Positions 34,594 through 42,944 of a stretch of 64,000 bases of DNA are shown here, piece after piece (position 1 is the stretch's first letter; each line of letters starts with the position of its first letter). This DNA comes from Desulfovibrio sp. GTDB taxonomy: Bacteria; Desulfobacterota; Desulfovibrionia; Desulfovibrionales; Desulfovibrionaceae. The notes beneath the pieces were generated by a model that saw only the letters and a program-made list of their open reading frames with translations, ran no database searches and was not told where the DNA came from. The stretch spans positions 222,127 to 286,126 of the forward strand of contig NZ_JAHZCJ010000001.1 in NCBI RefSeq assembly GCF_019422935.1, in the 5' to 3' direction. The position numbers and the translations under genes were made by a program.

Positions 34594-36702
34594 ATGGCAA
34601 GGAAATTTGGCGGTTATCAGGGCAAGGGCCTGCGGGTCAATCTGAGTACGGGCCGCATCACTGTTGAAGACACCTATCAGTATCTTGACCTTATTGGCGG
34701 CACGGGCCTTGGCTACAAGGTCTTTTGGGACGAAGTCCCACCCAAGACCAAGGCTTATGACGAAGCCAACAAGATAGTTTTTGCCGTGGGGCCGCTGGCC
34801 GGTACGGGCGCTTTGTGCAGCGGACGCACGGCGGTTACAACCATCATGCCTGTTTCGTGGCCGCAGCACCTTATCGGTTCCGGTCACATGGGTGGCAACT
34901 TTGCCGAGCACCTGAAATACGCGGGCTACGACTTCCTCATTATTGAGGGCAAGGCCGAGCGCCCCGTGTGGTTGCATGTGCGCGACGGCAAGGCGTGGCT
35001 CAAGGACGCCAGCCACGTGTGGGGCCAGGGCACCCGCCGCACCTCCCGCGTTATCAGCGAAGAAGTGGGGGCAGACGGTACCGTTGCCGCCATCGGGCCT
35101 GCCGGTGAAAATCTGGTTCCGTATTCCGTGGTGGTCAACAGCCGCGCCCACACCGCAGGTTGCGGCATCGGCGCTGTCATGGGTTCCAAGATGCTCAAGG
35201 CCATTGCCCTTCAGGGCAGCCAGCCAGTGCACATCGCGGGCGACAAGGCCGACTGGGAAAAGCTCATCAACTACCACCGCACCATCATCGGCGCCAACAA
35301 CCAGCATGTGGTTCCCAACTTCCCCAGCCCGCTTTTTGAGTACTGGGATGCCGGGTCCCGCTGGGTGGGCGCGCCGGGCAAACGCTGGGGCGCATCCGAA
35401 GCCCCCGTTACCCTTACAAACGATGTGCGTTCGCTCAACCGCATTTCGTACCGCACCAACAATGCCGCCTATTTTCTGGGCGATAACGTGTGGCAGTACA
35501 CTGTGCGCAACAACGGCTGTTTCTCCTGCCCCATCCGCTGCTATACAGTGATGAAGGACGAAGACACGGCGGCCAAGTTCGGCGTCAGCCCCATTCAGTT
35601 CAATACTTGCGTGGGCATGTTTGGCGGGCGCGAGTGGTTCCCCAAGCTTTCGCGCAAAAAGAGCGATCTGGCGCGTCAGGCCGGTTTTGTGGGCATTGAA
35701 CTCATGGACGATCTGGGCGTGTGGGAAAACTACGGTCAGCTGTTCCGCGATTTCAGCAACATGTACGAAGACGGCATCTGGAAGCAGAAGCTCGGCGCGG
35801 ACGAATACAAATCCATTCCCTGGGACATGGTGGACGCCTGCAATCCTGAATTCATCAAGACTGCCGTGCACCGCATTGCCTACAAAGAGGGCGAATTCGG
35901 TCAGCTTCTGGGCATGGGCACCGGCTACATGCTTGAAAAAATGGGCATCCCCGAAGAAAAATGGAAGGACGACCACCGTACCGTCTACTGGAAGATGGGG
36001 CATCCCAAGCATCACGCCAACGAGGACGATGGTCAGGCCGGGTGCGTCATCAACACCCAGTACAACCGCGACCCCATGTGCCACTCCAACTGCAATTTTG
36101 TGCGCAGCGGCCTGCCCATTGATGTGCAGAAGCGTCTTGCCGAGCACTTCTGGGGATCTGCCGATGCTGTGGACGCCATCGGCGACTACAAGCCCACCAA
36201 CAAGTACAAGATGATCCGCGCCAAGTGGTCCATCGAGCGCAAGGAACTGCACGACATGCTTTCGTTCTGCAACTGGATGGGGCCGTGGATATCCACACCC
36301 AACAAGCAGGATGGCTACATGGGCGACAACAGCCTTGAGAGCAAGTACTACCGCGTCCTCACCGGCCACAACCTGGACGTCAAGGAGCTGGACCGCTGCG
36401 CAGAGCGCGCCTTTAACCTGCACCGCGCCTACACAGCGCGCCAGATGCAGACCACGGACATGCGCAAAAAGCACGACCAGTATCCCAACTGGCTGTTTGA
36501 AGACAAAAAGAACAAGGCTCCCTTCACCAAGGGCACCATCCGCATGGACAAGGCCGATATCGAAAAGAGCCTCGACCTGTTCTACGAAGTGCAGGGCTGG
36601 GATGTGAAATCAGGCCTGCCGGGCGCGAACCATTACCGTTCGCTGGGCCTCAATGACGTGGCCGATACCATGACCAAGGAAAAGCTGGTTCCCGGTGCAT
36701 AA
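34594..36702 (+). CDS. Aldehyde ferredoxin oxidoreductase family protein (YdhV-like)
   Basis: 702-residue W- or Mo-bis-pyranopterin enzyme. AOR N-terminal domain: RVNLSTGRITVED, IGGTGLGYKVFWDE and GHMGGNFAEHLKYAGYD. The iron-sulfur motif near residues 309-316 is NNGCFSCPIRC, with a later Cys pair in RDPMCHSNCNF as candidate fourth ligand. Length and operon partners match E. coli YdhV rather than archaeal AOR (about 600 residues). The substrate is unknown; the family oxidises aldehydes or reduces acids. No signal peptide. Flanked by its ferredoxin and a YdhW-like protein, with moeA and fdhD nearby for the cofactor. Confidence 0.92.
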   Translation: MARKFGGYQGKGLRVNLSTGRITVEDTYQYLDLIGGTGLGYKVFWDEVPPKTKAYDEANKIVFAVGPLAGTGALCSGRTAVTTIMPVSWPQHLIGSGHMGGNFAEHLKYAGYDFLIIEGKAERPVWLHVRDGKAWLKDASHVWGQGTRRTSRVISEEVGADGTVAAIGPAGENLVPYSVVVNSRAHTAGCGIGAVMGSKMLKAIALQGSQPVHIAGDKADWEKLINYHRTIIGANNQHVVPNFPSPLFEYWDAGSRWVGAPGKRWGASEAPVTLTNDVRSLNRISYRTNNAAYFLGDNVWQYTVRNNGCFSCPIRCYTVMKDEDTAAKFGVSPIQFNTCVGMFGGREWFPKLSRKKSDLARQAGFVGIELMDDLGVWENYGQLFRDFSNMYEDGIWKQKLGADEYKSIPWDMVDACNPEFIKTAVHRIAYKEGEFGQLLGMGTGYMLEKMGIPEEKWKDDHRTVYWKMGHPKHHANEDDGQAGCVINTQYNRDPMCHSNCNFVRSGLPIDVQKRLAEHFWGSADAVDAIGDYKPTNKYKMIRAKWSIERKELHDMLSFCNWMGPWISTPNKQDGYMGDNSLESKYYRVLTGHNLDVKELDRCAERAFNLHRAYTARQMQTTDMRKKHDQYPNWLFEDKKNKAPFTKGTIRMDKADIEKSLDLFYEVQGWDVKSGLPGANHYRSLGLNDVADTMTKEKLVPGA

Positions 36703-36715
36703 CCTTGGAGAGCCT

Positions 36716-37714
36716 ATGAACGATCTGAATCAGGCCCAGAATCAGGCGAAAGCGGCCGCCCCCCTTGACGGGGGCGGCGCAGCCGTCCCGGAAACAGGGC
36801 CGATCGGCACCTCCCACCATGTGGAAGAGGCCGAAGGCCTCCGACTGGTGGATCAGCGCAAGGCCGACAAGGTTCTGCTGGTGGAAACACTGGCCGACTT
36901 CAGCAGTGACGAACACCTTGTGACCGCCGATGAACTGCTGGCCGCATTTATGGAGCGCGCAGCGCTTGCGCCGCCCGTTACCGTTGCCCAGGTGCGTCAG
37001 GAGCTGGAAACCCTGCCCGATCCCCGTTTTGAAGGGCCGGATTCCCAAACCGTGGCCGCAGATATGGCCCGCATCAAGGCCATGGAAAAGGCCCAGCCCG
37101 GCTCGGCCCCTGACCCGGAAGTACCGGGCCTGCGTAAAACCCGCCGTCTGCTGAGCCGCAGGCAGTTGCTGAGTTCGCTGCTGCATCCCGCTGAGGCGCT
37201 GGCCGAGCCAGGAGCTGAACCGGCGCAGGCAACGGAATCTGCACCTGCGGCAGAACCCGCAGAGGCCGCAACCGCTCCCCGCGTGGTGGAGCGCGAATAC
37301 GCGGCGGCCCTGCTGGCCGAACTGCTGGCGGAAGATGAAGACGTGGCGGCTTTTACCGCCTGGGACAGCAAGGAATACTATCATTACAAGCCGCAGATGA
37401 GCAGCCTGTATGCGGGTATTCTTTCCACAGCCAACAACAGGATGGTGCAGGTCGCCAGCGTGGTGCGCGACAGCTCGCGCGACTACCCCCGGCCTGTGCC
37501 CCTTGAGATCTTTGAATACCCGCCTTTTCTTTTTGAGGCCGAAGCCTTGCAGCAGTGCCTGCGCGATATGGCGGAAACCGGGGAATACGCGGACATCAGG
37601 TTTACGGAAAGCTCCGTGGGCACGGTGTATCTGTATTCCACCCGCTACCTCGAGGAGGATTACGCCGCCTTTCTGGCGGAAAAAGAGGACGTGGGGGCCA
37701 TTGCCAGCCCATAG
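36716..37714 (+). CDS. YdhW-like protein of the aldehyde oxidoreductase operon
   Basis: 332 residues, no known catalytic motif. The N-terminal part is acidic and helical. The middle contains a twin-arginine-like string (RRLLSRRQLLSSLLHPAEAL) near residue 145, followed by an Ala/Glu/Pro linker. The C-terminal part is compact and aromatic-rich (WDSKEYYHYKPQMSSLYA, then FEYPPFLFEAEALQQCL). Position between the oxidoreductase and the second ferredoxin equals that of YdhW in E. coli; identity is by context and size class, not by a motif. Starts 13 bases after the previous stop with GGAG upstream. Confidence 0.75.
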   Translation: MNDLNQAQNQAKAAAPLDGGGAAVPETGPIGTSHHVEEAEGLRLVDQRKADKVLLVETLADFSSDEHLVTADELLAAFMERAALAPPVTVAQVRQELETLPDPRFEGPDSQTVAADMARIKAMEKAQPGSAPDPEVPGLRKTRRLLSRRQLLSSLLHPAEALAEPGAEPAQATESAPAAEPAEAATAPRVVEREYAAALLAELLAEDEDVAAFTAWDSKEYYHYKPQMSSLYAGILSTANNRMVQVASVVRDSSRDYPRPVPLEIFEYPPFLFEAEALQQCLRDMAETGEYADIRFTESSVGTVYLYSTRYLEEDYAAFLAEKEDVGAIASP

Positions 37715-37810
37715 GCCGAAGGGGCGTGTTTACGGCGCCGCCTTGGCGGCTTGCCCCACGGCAGACATGGGGCATGAAATGATGCAATGCGCAAGCAGGG
37801 GAGGATCGCC

Positions 37811-38824
37811 ATGCGGCGCAGACAGTTTTTGAAAATATTGGGCCTCGGCGGCGTGGCCGGAGCAGCGCTTCCCGGTGCAGCCGGGGCAGCCCCCTTTGCC
37901 TATGACGGCAGCCCCGATGCCGTGGGCGTACTGCACGATTCAGTGCGCTGCATCGGCTGCCGCAAGTGCGAGGAAGGCTGCCAGAAGGTCAATGCCGACG
38001 TGCTGCCGCCTCTGGAAAAGCCCGTTGACGACAGTTCGGTATTTGAGCAGACCCGCAGGCCGACCTTCAAGGCCTATACGGTGGTCAACAAATATCAGCC
38101 GGAAGGGCATGCCCCCGTGTTCCGCAAGTTGCAGTGCAATCATTGCCAGGAACCGGCCTGCGCTTCGGCCTGTTTTGTCAAAGCCTTTGTAAAAACAGAG
38201 GAAGGCCCGGTGGTGTACAACCCCAAGCTCTGCGTGGGGTGCCGCTACTGCATGATGGCCTGTCCTTTTTACGTGCCAGCCTACGATTACAACAATGCCT
38301 GGAATCCCTTGGTGTACAAGTGCACCATGTGCGCCCCGCGTCTCAAACAGGGCTTGTTGCCCGGCTGCGTGGAGGCCTGCCCCAAGGAGGCTCTGGTTTT
38401 TGGGCGGCGCAGCGACCTTGTCAAACTGGCCCGCCGCCGCATCATGGACAATCCCGGCATGTACGAAGACCACATCTATGGCGAACACGAGATGGGCGGC
38501 ACCAACTGGCTCTACCTCTCGCCCGTGCCGCATGCCGATCTGGGGCAGCCGGATGTGCCCGCTGTTTCCGCGCCGGAACTTACGCGCGGCATGCTTGGCT
38601 CCATTGCCGTTATTGCCGGTATCTGGCCGGTGATTCTGGGCGGCGCGTATTCCATGAGCAAGCATTACAAAAAAATGGTGGAGCAGGCCCGTTGCGAAGG
38701 TGCGCAGCAGGCAAAAAGCCAGAGTTGCGCTGGCCCTGCTCATGCAGAAGACGGCGCACAAGCCTGCGGCTGCAAGCCCGCTGACCATAATCCTGAAAAG
38801 GGCCAGGGAGGCGGACAATGCTGA
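37811..38824 (+). CDS. Periplasmic 4Fe-4S ferredoxin with Tat signal and membrane anchor (HybA/HmcB-like)
   Basis: 337 residues. Tat signal RRRQFLKILGLGGVAGAAL at the N-terminus; four Cys clusters (CIGCRKCEEGC, CNHCQEPACASAC, CVGCRYCMMAC, CTMCAPRLKQGLLPGCVEAC); a C-terminal hydrophobic helix (MLGSIAVIAGIWPVILGGA); then a Cys-containing tail rich in Gln/Ala. This is the layout of HybA and HmcB, which hand electrons to a neighbouring NrfD-type membrane subunit. ATG 37811 has GGAGG 6 bases upstream. Its end overlaps the NrfD-like start by 7 bases. Confidence 0.92.
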   Translation: MRRRQFLKILGLGGVAGAALPGAAGAAPFAYDGSPDAVGVLHDSVRCIGCRKCEEGCQKVNADVLPPLEKPVDDSSVFEQTRRPTFKAYTVVNKYQPEGHAPVFRKLQCNHCQEPACASACFVKAFVKTEEGPVVYNPKLCVGCRYCMMACPFYVPAYDYNNAWNPLVYKCTMCAPRLKQGLLPGCVEACPKEALVFGRRSDLVKLARRRIMDNPGMYEDHIYGEHEMGGTNWLYLSPVPHADLGQPDVPAVSAPELTRGMLGSIAVIAGIWPVILGGAYSMSKHYKKMVEQARCEGAQQAKSQSCAGPAHAEDGAQACGCKPADHNPEKGQGGGQC

Positions 38825-39996
38825 AGCCTTCGGAACTGCTGAAAAACACGCTTGGCCTGCTCAACACGCCGGGCAACATCATCACAGCCGTCATATTGTT
38901 CTGCGGAGCCGTGGCCACGGTCATGCGCTTTGGCTGGGGCATCGGCGCGGTCACCAACCTGGACGATTATTATCCCTGGGGCCTGTGGATCGGCTTTGAC
39001 CTCTTGTGCGGCGTGGCCCTTGCTGCTGGCGGCTTTACGCTGGCGGCGGGCTACTACATCTTCGGCTTCAACAATCTGCGTTCCATGTGGCGGCCTGCGC
39101 TGACCACGGCCTTTTTCGGCTACGCCTTTGTTATTGCCGATCTGCTGTACGACGTGGGCCAGCCCTGGCGGCTGCCGTATCCTGTGTTTGTGTCACAGGG
39201 TACCACATCACTCCTGTTTACCGTGGGCGTGTGCGAGTTCTTTTACCTCTGCGTCATGGCGGTGCTGTGGTTTGTGATTCCCTGCGAGTGGCTGGGGTGG
39301 AAAAAACTGCGCGCCATGCTCATGAAGCTGATCATGCCGCTGGTGGCGCTGGGCATCATCCTTTCGACCCTGCACCAGTCTTCGCTGGGCGGGCTGTATG
39401 TGATGGTTCCCTCAAAGATGCACCCCCTGTGGTACTCGTCATGGCTGCCCGTGTATTTCTTTGTGTCGAGCCTCTATGCCGGGCTGAGTATGGTGATTTT
39501 TGAAGGCACGCTGGCCCACGCCGGCATGCACAAGTACATGGACGAGAACCACGCCAAGAGCTTTGACGGCGTGAGTCTGAGCCTTGCGCGGGGCGCATCG
39601 CTGGTGATGATGGGCTATTTTGTCATCAAGATCGGCGGCCTCACCCTCGACAACGGCTGGAAGTACGTGTTCAGCGGTTACGGCCTTTTGTGGCTGCTGG
39701 AAATGGCCCTGGTCATCGTGCCTGCCTTCATGTTTGCCGTGGGCGTGCGCGAGCGGCGTTACGGCATGATCCGCCTCGCTGCGGGGCTGTCTGTGTTCGG
39801 GGTCATGCTCAACCGCATGGACGTGAGCCTTGTGGCCTACAACTACAATCTGCCCACGCACCTCAAGTATTTTCCCTCGCTGGGCGAGATCACGCTCTCG
39901 CTGTTCATGCTGGTGGGCCTTGTGACGGTGTATCGCTTCGCGTGCGCCAAGATGCCCGTATTGCGCGATCACCCTGACTACAAACCCGAAGCCTGA
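38818..39996 (+). CDS. NrfD/PsrC-family membrane subunit (HybB/HmcC-like)
   Basis: 392 residues with about ten membrane helices. Typical blocks: YYPWGLWIGFDLLCGVALAA, then LSTLHQSSLGGLYVMVPSK and the closing LGEITLSLFMLVGLV. This branch is the haem-free quinol/electron-carrying subunit of Hmc, Hyb and related complexes. It would exchange electrons between the menaquinone pool and the periplasmic ferredoxin/cytochrome. Translationally coupled to the ferredoxin gene. Confidence 0.93.
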   Translation: MLKPSELLKNTLGLLNTPGNIITAVILFCGAVATVMRFGWGIGAVTNLDDYYPWGLWIGFDLLCGVALAAGGFTLAAGYYIFGFNNLRSMWRPALTTAFFGYAFVIADLLYDVGQPWRLPYPVFVSQGTTSLLFTVGVCEFFYLCVMAVLWFVIPCEWLGWKKLRAMLMKLIMPLVALGIILSTLHQSSLGGLYVMVPSKMHPLWYSSWLPVYFFVSSLYAGLSMVIFEGTLAHAGMHKYMDENHAKSFDGVSLSLARGASLVMMGYFVIKIGGLTLDNGWKYVFSGYGLLWLLEMALVIVPAFMFAVGVRERRYGMIRLAAGLSVFGVMLNRMDVSLVAYNYNLPTHLKYFPSLGEITLSLFMLVGLVTVYRFACAKMPVLRDHPDYKPEA

Positions 39997-40009
39997 CAGG
40001 GAGGATGCC

Positions 40010-40135
40010 ATGCAAACGGTATTTTATTCGCTTTACGCATCCCTGATGTCCGGCACGGGCTGGATGTTTATTTTCATCTGCTTTGCCCTGTTCGGCCTGC
40101 TGGGCTTTTACCTGTTTCTGAACGGCAAGGATTAG
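40010..40135 (+). CDS. 41-residue membrane peptide (HmcD-like)
   Basis: Very short gene: ATG at 40010 with GGGAGG just upstream, TAG at 40133. The peptide starts MQTVFYSLYASLMSGTG, has one membrane helix (MFIFICFALFGLLGFYLFL) and ends NGKD. It occupies the place of HmcD, a peptide of under 50 residues between HmcC and HmcE. Spacing to both neighbours is 13 bases, as expected for an expressed operon gene. Confidence 0.8.
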   Translation: MQTVFYSLYASLMSGTGWMFIFICFALFGLLGFYLFLNGKD

Positions 40136-40148
40136 GCTGGAGCACGTT

Positions 40149-40721
40149 ATGACAACGCTGATATCCTTTCTTACTGGCTGGGGGCTGCTCATATCCCTGC
40201 TGGGATGTCTGGCCGGGTGCGTGATGCGCCTGCGCCAGTGCAAGGCAAGCGGCTGCAATCCCTCGGATTTCTCGGCCCGCTGGCGTGCGCGCCTTGTGCC
40301 GCTTGATCTGTTGCGCGGGCAGTGGCCTGTGCGTGTGCTGGTCAACGACGCCATCTTCTGGCTGGTGTTTATGGCGCTAGTGGTGGTGCTGTTTGCCCCC
40401 GGCCATGCGGTGCTTATCGGGCGCGGCCTTGGGTTTGACTGGCCGGGCATGGCCTTTCGCTGGGCGGACGGCCTTGCTGTGCTGTTGACGCTTGGGGCGC
40501 TGGCCCTGCCGTTGCGTCACCTGCTGCTGGCCGATCTGCGCGCCGCCGCCACCAAGGCGGACTGGCGGCTTATGGCCCTGTTGGTGCTGCTGCCGTTCAC
40601 TGGCCTGCTTGCCCGCTCGGGCATACCGGGGTATGGACTCTGGCTCTTGCTGCACCTTGTTGCCGGGCATGTTTTTTTGTGGTGTGCGCCCCGTTGCCAG
40701 TTTGCACGGTTGCTGCGCTGA
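40149..40721 (+). CDS. Membrane protein of the Hmc-like complex (HmcE-like)
   Basis: 190 residues with four or five hydrophobic helices (LISFLTGWGLLISLLGCLAG, FWLVFMALVVVLFAPG, LAVLLTLGALALPLRHLLL, LMALLVLLPFTGLLA and GYGLWLLLHLVAGHVFLW). Paired His residues in LRHLL and LLHLVAGH could carry a b haem, as in NarI/DsrM-type subunits; this is inference. The position after the HmcD-like peptide fits HmcE. Its stop TGA overlaps an alternative ATG (40721) of the cytochrome frame. Confidence 0.75.
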   Translation: MTTLISFLTGWGLLISLLGCLAGCVMRLRQCKASGCNPSDFSARWRARLVPLDLLRGQWPVRVLVNDAIFWLVFMALVVVLFAPGHAVLIGRGLGFDWPGMAFRWADGLAVLLTLGALALPLRHLLLADLRAAATKADWRLMALLVLLPFTGLLARSGIPGYGLWLLLHLVAGHVFLWCAPRCQFARLLR

Positions 40722-40756
40722 TGGTTTTTCTGATCAAAGTCCCCAAGGGGGAGTTA

Positions 40757-42850
40757 ATGCGAACCATATGTAGTACAGCCCTCGTTTCTGCTTGCGCCAT
40801 GCGGTTTGTGGCCGCCAGCGCGTTGGTTGCTGCGGCGCTGTGTTTTTCTGCTGTTGGTGTCCAGGCTGCTTCCGCGCCTCTGGCGGGCAACACCATCTAC
40901 CTTGGCGGTCAGCGCGCCAAGGAACTGAAAATGCCTGTTGTGGCCTTTGACCATGCGGCCCACGCCAAGGCCAACGCCTGTGCGAGCTGCCACGCGGCTA
41001 ATCCCGGCGTGGAGAAGAACAGCGCGGGCCTGCCTGTCAATATTATGCAAACGCCTGTGTTCAGTGCCTTTGCGGGAGTGAATTCCAGCGATCCTGCCGC
41101 ACGCAAGGAGGCCTTTCATGCGGCCTGCGCTACGTGCCATGCGCAAAAGGGCGCTGGCCCGTCCCTTGCGCAGTGCCGCGACTGTCACACCATTGCCGAT
41201 GCTGCAAAGCTGCCCGCGCAAAAGCCTTACAAGCCGCAGATGGACGCCTCCCTGCACCAGCGGCATCTGACCTCCGGCGCGTTCCCCGTAAAGGCGCAGC
41301 CCGGTCTGGCCCCCGGTGCAATTCTGGCGGAGAACGATCCCCAGCGTTGCGTGACCTGTCACCATGCCAAGGATTTTTCACCCACCTTGCCGCCAAACAT
41401 TGATTCGTGCCGCACCTGTCACGAAAGTGGTCCCGGCTCGGCCCTTGCCACCAGGGATGCCGCCTATACGCCGCCGCCCCTGCGCGCCGCCGCGCATGAA
41501 GTGTGCATGAAGTGCCACGCTTCGCTTGCGGAGCAGAAGCTGCCGCACGGCCCTGTGGACTGCGCCACCTGTCATGACAAGGCGCGTTTTGAGGCCTTGC
41601 CCCGCTTTGAGGCCAGCCCCTCCATCATGACCATGGACAGACCCACGGGCGTGGTGCTGACCGACAAGGTCACGCCGCCCCAGGTGCCGCTTTCGCCGCT
41701 GTATCCGCAGGGGCCAAAGTGGCCTACGGTTATGCCTGCCGTGCCCTTTGACCACGGCCTGCACGAAAGGGCGCTCAACTGTGTGGATTGCCACCACACC
41801 AGCGTCAAGCAGTCGTGCATCACCTGTCATACGCCCAGCGGCGACCCCAAGGGCAAGAACATTCCGCTGGCGCAGGCCATGCACTCTGTTACGTCCAAAA
41901 ATTCCTGCGTGAACTGCCACACCAGCCTGACCACCTCCGCGCCGGAATGCGCGGGCTGCCATACGCCAAGGCCCGTGAGCAAGAGCGGTAGCAACTGCGC
42001 CTTCTGCCACCGCGCCGCCCCCGGCGTGAAGGGCACCATGGGGCTGATGCTGCCCAGTAATCTGCCTTCGCCTCAGGCCGCCGCAGCGGCGACCACAACA
42101 GGTACGGCTGCCACCAATGGAACCGTTGGGCTGGATGCCCCGGCCCTGCCGCAAAATCTGCCCGCCCAAAATGCGCAGCAGAACGCCAAGCTTGCGCCTT
42201 CAGCAATCCTGCTGCCAGTGGACGCTGCGGTGAAGGCTGCGCAGCAGTCTGCCGACGCTTCGGAAGCAGCGCTTGCGGCTTCGGCCATTCTGTTGCCGCC
42301 GCCGGACAAAAATCCGGCTGTGAAGCCCGACCCGGCAGCCAACGCTGCTGCGGCCAAGGCCTTGCAACCTGCGGTAACGCCGCCTCCTGCCCAAAGCGCT
42401 CAACCCGCCGTTGAGGCGTCTGACGCGCCCAAGCTTGGGCCGGTCTCTGACGGTCTGCCCGAAAAGGTACGCATAGAGCTTATGAGCAAGGAATTCCGCC
42501 CTGTGGACTTTGCCCATGCGCAGCACCTGCAAAAGCTGCGGGCTGGCATTGGCCGCAAGGCCGCAGGCCTGCAAGGCATGCATGCCAAGGATGGCCTGGA
42601 GTGCGCCGCCTGCCACCACAACAGCCCGCGCCTTAAAGAGGGCATGACGCCGCCGCGTTGCGTTTCGTGCCATCCCGCGAATCTGCCCGCAGGCGTAACC
42701 ACCATGCCGGACGGCAGGCCCCTGCTTAAGGCTGCCTACCACCAGCGCTGCATGGACTGCCACACCCGCATGAAGGTTGAAAAGCCACGTGCAACGGATT
42801 GTCAGGCCTGCCATATCAAGCGCGACCCGGCAGAAGCTCCGGTCTGGTAA
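40757..42850 (+). CDS. 16-haem cytochrome c, HmcA-like, with a 12+4 split
   Basis: 697-residue periplasmic cytochrome with an N-terminal signal peptide (cut near GVQAASA). I count 16 CxxCH sites: twelve between about 40980 and 42013 (CASCH to CAFCH) and four between about 42599 and 42822 (CAACH, CVSCH, CMDCH, CQACH). Between the groups is a haem-free Ala/Pro/Gln linker in which SAILLP occurs twice. Sixteen haems equals HmcA of D. vulgaris, which is shorter (about 545 residues). ATG 40757 follows GGGGGAG; ATG 40721 is an alternative. It would accept electrons for, or donate them to, the membrane subunits encoded upstream. Confidence 0.9.
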   Translation: MRTICSTALVSACAMRFVAASALVAAALCFSAVGVQAASAPLAGNTIYLGGQRAKELKMPVVAFDHAAHAKANACASCHAANPGVEKNSAGLPVNIMQTPVFSAFAGVNSSDPAARKEAFHAACATCHAQKGAGPSLAQCRDCHTIADAAKLPAQKPYKPQMDASLHQRHLTSGAFPVKAQPGLAPGAILAENDPQRCVTCHHAKDFSPTLPPNIDSCRTCHESGPGSALATRDAAYTPPPLRAAAHEVCMKCHASLAEQKLPHGPVDCATCHDKARFEALPRFEASPSIMTMDRPTGVVLTDKVTPPQVPLSPLYPQGPKWPTVMPAVPFDHGLHERALNCVDCHHTSVKQSCITCHTPSGDPKGKNIPLAQAMHSVTSKNSCVNCHTSLTTSAPECAGCHTPRPVSKSGSNCAFCHRAAPGVKGTMGLMLPSNLPSPQAAAAATTTGTAATNGTVGLDAPALPQNLPAQNAQQNAKLAPSAILLPVDAAVKAAQQSADASEAALAASAILLPPPDKNPAVKPDPAANAAAAKALQPAVTPPPAQSAQPAVEASDAPKLGPVSDGLPEKVRIELMSKEFRPVDFAHAQHLQKLRAGIGRKAAGLQGMHAKDGLECAACHHNSPRLKEGMTPPRCVSCHPANLPAGVTTMPDGRPLLKAAYHQRCMDCHTRMKVEKPRATDCQACHIKRDPAEAPVW

Positions 42851-42874
42851 AAGGCTAAAGCCCAATCATAAATG

Positions 42875-42917
42875 AAAGCATGGCGGCAAAGGGAATACCT
42901 TTGCCGCCATGCTTTTT
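42875..42917. terminator. Bidirectional intrinsic terminator after the 16-haem cytochrome
   Basis: AAAGCATGGCGGCAAAGG, 5-base loop, CCTTTGCCGCCATGCTTT with a further T run. It separates the cytochrome from the convergent NapH-like gene. Confidence 0.9.
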
Positions 42918-42944
42918 TTATAAACTCCTGAGGCGAGTGGCCGT

